From: Aulostomus chinensis
Taxonomy: Eukaryota; Chordata; Actinopteri; Syngnathiformes; Aulostomidae
Reading direction: 5' to 3'
Length of the DNA stretch: 64,000 nucleotides
Assembly: GCA_037954235.1 (NCBI GenBank)
Contig: JBBMOA010000013.1
Location: 10,011,001-10,075,000 of the forward strand
The translations under genes and the position numbers were made by a program. The notes below the pieces were generated by a model. It had not been told where the DNA came from. It saw nothing but the letters and a program-made list of their open reading frames with translations, and made no database searches. Below are positions 59,753 to 64,000 of this stretch, piece by piece. Numbering within the stretch: position 1 is the stretch's first letter; the number at the start of each line of letters is the position of its first letter.

Positions 59753-61423
59753 AGTTTGCAAAGTTGATGAAGATCGTGGAAAAAAAACAGAAGACAACAA
59801 TTGATAGAAAATTCAATCTTATCCCACACACCTTCATTGATTAGCCCCAGTCTTTGTAGAGCACATTCTATGAGGAGATGAAATGAAGCCATCTGACATC
59901 AAAGCCAATGACATCACATTACCTGATCTGTAAACCTTTGATTCCCTTTAATGTCGTTTGCGGTTTGATGATTTATCTCAATTGCGACTATGAATGAATT
60001 ATTCTTTTCAGTTGCTGGTTCTGCAGATTACACTTGACATGCCCAGCTGCAGGCTTATTAAGTTCATCGTGACATGAAAAAGCGCAGCTCTTTGCAGACA
60101 GGAACACACTTATGCTGCACTTTCCAGCAAATGTACATCTTTTTGTTTTTTGGCATGACAACAACCCAAAGCACACATTCAACAACTCAACAGAATGGTT
60201 GAAAAATTGAAGTTTTAAGCTGGCCAGCAATGGGTCTTGACCCAAATCCCAAAACTGGTGTGTGAACTTCTAGAGAGAGCTGATTGGGAGAAAGAAAAAA
60301 AAAAGAATCCTGCAAAGTTGCATGTTTATGAGTGGTGATATAAAATTGTTATTCAAGGCTCGACTATCCCCCAAAAATGTTTTTCCATATCTTCTCTTAA
60401 ACTAAAAAGTATTTTAATGCACAGTGATGGTAACTTCTTGCACAAGAACTTTCTGGACTGCTGGAAGAAATATTTCGAGTTTTTTCTCAAGGTTTTGCAA
60501 GGGAATATAAGTGAAGACAAAATAAAATGTGTCTGGAAGACATTTTGTGTTCTTATTTTGAGACAATTGTGAAAGATTTTGATATTCCTAAATGTCAGAA
60601 CTTTTGAGCCGGCTTTCCATAGCAAGAAAAGCTATTAATGTTGTATTTATCCTGCTTCTCCCGGGTCAATAGGCTGGCATACACTTGTGGACTGGATCGG
60701 AATGGAATCGTGATTAATTAATCTAATAATTAATTTAATTATAAAGACTCATGTTTTTCCTGTTGTGACATGTCAAAATGTCTGGCGTGGAAAAAAAACC
60801 CTAAAAGTTGAAGTGAACTGAGCTACAGTCGCTGATTTGTCATGTGTGCAGCAGCAGCCTGAGCGTTTGGCTACAGGAGGCGAAGACAGATTAGGGATGG
60901 AGAGGTTAATCAATGTATCCCCGGGGTTCCACTGACATTTCACTGGCAGCAGGAGGCGGTTTCTATCTATCACTTACTATTCTCCTTTTCTCTCTCCATT
61001 TCCCTTTTGCCTATTGTCTGTCCATCACTCTGATTTTATTCACATCATCTAATACCTTTAAATAGCTAATTTATGATCATGTCTCCTCTTTGCTAGGTAT
61101 ATCCTCTTTCATGCAGCTTGCTATCTTTGCACATGCAGGTCTGGGCTGGACTATTTCTGCTGTGGCACTGGGGTGGGCCTTACTTATCTCAGTATTTACC
61201 AAACAGATTGAAGTCGCTGCCTGTCCCTGCGCGAGGGCCAGCTCGCTGCTAGCAGCCGAGGCAAAGACAGCGAGGATGGCCCGTATCCAAAACGCCTAAC
61301 CTGTCACAGACCTGCACCCTCTAGGCAGGCACGTGCGTGTGTTTGCGTGTGTGTGAAGGAGATAGAGGGAGAGTGAAATTCAGTGGTTTCGCATAAAAAT
61401 ACATGCACACACAAACTCATACA

Positions 61424-61428
<5 letters not shown>

Positions 61429-61469
<41 letters not shown>
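61429..61469. repeat. (AC)n microsatellite
   Basis: About 20 AC units in the upstream intron. Confidence 0.97.
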
Positions 61470-61474
<5 letters not shown>

Positions 61475-63277
61475 ACGCACACACACATATGCAGCCTCTA
61501 GTGCTCCAAAAGCCTGGTGACTCACCCTACTTAAAGCAAGCCCTGAAATAGACATTTTGCGCCTCGCCACACTGACTCAGTAACAGAACTATCTTTTTTT
61601 TTTTTCACGGTCTGCACACGCTCCTGCTAGTAAATGGACACTCACGCAGCTATTGCGTTCCACTACCACACATTATATTTCCCCTCACAATTTTCTAGGA
61701 CCAATTTTAGTGGTGGCCTCCATGTTCTACCTGAATAAAATGTAATAAGGGCTTGTTTGACTTTTGTTCAGTGTCACATTACGCTGCTGTACAGCAGGTT
61801 ACCAGATTTCACCAATACAAGTCATTTTCCATACCTACAGTATGTGTGACCGAAGAAAGAAAAAATGCAACTGTGATGCCAAGACCTCATGCTTTGAACT
61901 GGCAAGAGAAGCATGGTTGTCTAATGGAGGTGAGTGTGACACAGAACATTAATGTAACTCAGTGGTCTTGTTTGGATAACTATGTAGAGGTGAGGCATGT
62001 TAAGTGTGTGAGTTGCTTGTTAGTTGTCACTCCACATGGTGTAATGACACGAGAAGCAAAGCTGAGAGACCTAATGTGATCTTGTAGCCCCCATCAACAC
62101 CTGTCCACCCTGGCATTCTGTGTCTCCTCACCACGGTTACAGCTGCTATGGCAGCAGGGCTGAGGCTGAGGCAGCAGTTGCTTTCTCTGGCAGCCATCAT
62201 AGTAACACAGCTGCTAAAAGACTTCCAGAAGAGTGTGAATATTTGGACATAATTAGTTTTCACCTCACTGGTGAGTTTGCAAAACAGACTTGGCTTTGCA
62301 AAATCCACAGACAATTTCAGAAATAATGGAAGACTCACAGCACACTGCACAGTGCCGCTGCATTCTTTTTTTTATTATTTACACTGGAAATAAGCTGCAA
62401 TCATTTCCAAAATACAAAAAAAATATATATATATATATATCAGCAAATGCATACCAACGCAAAAATAACTACTGGAATGATGATGAGCTAAGTTCTAGCA
62501 GGAAGACTCTCATAGCAACTTCTAGTCTTTAACAGCTGTGCAAACACAGTTCCTGGTTTTGTTATAGCTTAGTCATTCATTTCTACATAATTAACCAATG
62601 ATCACTGAGTACATCATCTTCATGAATATCAAATAGTGAGAGGACATTCACACCCCTTCCTCTGACCCACCACCACCAGTTGGTCCCTACAGGATCCATG
62701 CCCCCTTGTCTCCTGTCTGCTAGGGTCCCGCTTCATACCACGTTACAGATGGGGGCATATATCAAAATACTGCTGACTGTTAACCTCATTTACATCATGA
62801 AACTGTAACTGCTGATCCTATCAGGAATAAAACTTCTAATCTGTTTCTGCCTCTCAAGTCTTTCTGTTTTGACTTTCCTAAACTTCACCTATGAATGAAC
62901 AACAAGCTAATTTACATACAGCGTGGCTGAACAGTTTTGAGTCACGGGAGAAGAGAAAACAACTAAAATCCTAAAGGGAGTACAACAACAGGAGGAGCTG
63001 TCAGAAACAACTCACACAGCTACTGTCTCCCCTTCTCTCGGTTTCCTGTACCCCGCAGCTGTTCCTCTGCTTAGTATGAGCCAAATATCAAATGACAGAA
63101 GTGTCTGTGCCTGCTGCACAAAGAGGATGTTTGTGACAGTTGTTCCTGCATCTGAAGGTGCATATGATGGGAGGCTTGCTAGACAAGGCTGCATCCCTCA
63201 TAGTGGCCATCAATCTTTAAAACCTAGTCCATAATCGCACAATCCTACTGAGAGGCATCATTAATTTTGATGGTTGC

Positions 63278-63278
63278 A

Positions 63279-63363
<85 letters not shown>
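63278..63363. repeat. A homopolymer plus (TA)n
   Basis: Nineteen A residues run directly into about 34 TA units; possibly the tail of an old retroposon, but no body was recognised next to it. Confidence 0.97.
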
Positions 63364-63365
<2 letters not shown>

Positions 63366-64000
63366 TGGTCCCACTTTTTAGCTTGACAGTTAAATGCAGC
63401 AGCATTATTTGACAGATATTATGGAATTACATAAAACAAAATGTTCAAGAAAAATAAAACTGAATTGTAGCTTTAAACGTTGTTCATTTTACACTTGCAA
63501 AAGGAAAAAAAAATTGTGAGATATAAAGCGGGCATATATATGGAGCTGCACATGGTTTTTACTTCCAACTGTGTGTGTTAAACAGTGGTGTTACAAGGAA
63601 GAGTATTTGTGAATGGTTTTTTTTTATTTTTAACAATGTCTCTGCATTGCTTCAGATGTCAAAAGAATCAATATGGCCGAATTGAATTCTACCGAGCACA
63701 GTCACAGAACTGTTTCCAAAGTACTTTTGGAGCACCAACAAAGAGGTTTGTAAGAATCAATATGGGGGGGTTGAGCAATTTCAATTCATTCTCATTTTCA
63801 ACTCATTTCATCGTAGTCAACACATATACTCTTGGGTTTACTGCAACTATATGTGAACCACAAATTCTGAGAAGGGTGTTTATATCCATGTTATCCAGCA
63901 TGCCTCTGCACAAACACGCACAGTAGGAACATGAGGTTTCTACTATTTTCCTCCCCTGGGACTTGCATGCTATTATCCTGTGCACCATTAAGGTCAGAAG

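Larger units (their letters stand above)
59139..64000 (-). other. gria1: gria1 intron upstream of the first visible exon (partial)
   Basis: No second amino-terminal-domain exon (expected IGGLFPNQQSQEH-like sequence) or signal-peptide exon was found in any minus-strand frame. The interval holds a (GA)n tract at 59723-59749, the (AC)n and (TA)n runs listed separately, and a GC-richer patch at 61200-61310 discussed in the findings. Confidence 0.75.

Noticed and set aside
61090..61299. Hydrophobic plus-strand frame of 69 residues
   Set aside because: No recognisable family, no nearby promoter or splice context, and it is antisense to the GC-rich patch inside an intron.

Overview
This window is vertebrate, almost certainly teleost fish, genomic DNA. 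It is AT-rich, has no compact gene arrangement, and carries many (CA)n/(GT)n/(TA)n microsatellites, a decayed fish-type Tc1/mariner transposon, two copies of a tRNA-derived SINE and several foldback MITEs. I see no bacterial, phage or organellar genes, no tRNA or rRNA genes and no CRISPR array.

The only host gene I can support is one AMPA-type ionotropic glutamate receptor subunit on the minus strand, so its 5' to 3' order runs from high to low coordinates. Sixteen coding pieces were placed by homology and GT/AG boundaries between 59138 and 10867: 13 constitutive exons, the mutually exclusive flop and flip exons, and a long-tail last exon. The spliced frame stays open through every junction, giving 845 residues plus a partial first codon for the long-tail form. 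The subunit is closest to GluA1 (gria1). Evidence is the amino-terminal-domain residues, the S2-lobe exon and a last exon that clearly resembles the mammalian GluA1 long tail (QSIN..., GENGR, HDFPK, PCMSH). The a or b teleost ohnolog cannot be decided here. The exon(s) for the signal peptide and the first part of the amino-terminal domain lie beyond position 64000.

Layout: 59139-64000 is intron upstream of the first exon seen. 44190-59138 holds seven amino-terminal-domain and early ligand-binding exons. 38949-39756 holds S1, M1 and the M2 pore loop. A 16.5 kb intron follows. 21812-22447 holds M3 and most of S2. Flop (18062-18176) precedes flip (17376-17490). The M4 exon ends at 13521 if spliced, and the long-tail exon with its stop is at 10867-11034. 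Below about 10596 is 3' flank with transposon remnants and no recognisable gene.

The most interesting points concern the receptor. (1) The M4 exon stays open past its splice donor and encodes a 44-residue alternative short tail ending in TVKI, resembling the short GluA2/GluA3/GluA4c tails, so this GluA1 gene may make both tail classes. (2) The M1-M2 cytoplasmic loop is about 25 residues longer than in mammalian GluA1 and glutamine-rich. (3) The flip exon carries Asn, the flop-type residue, at the classic flip/flop Ser/Asn site. (4) The long-tail exon appears to lack the seven-residue start of the mammalian tail exon. A 201 bp near-perfect foldback with an 8 bp target duplication (hAT-type) and TTAA-flanked MITEs were also found.
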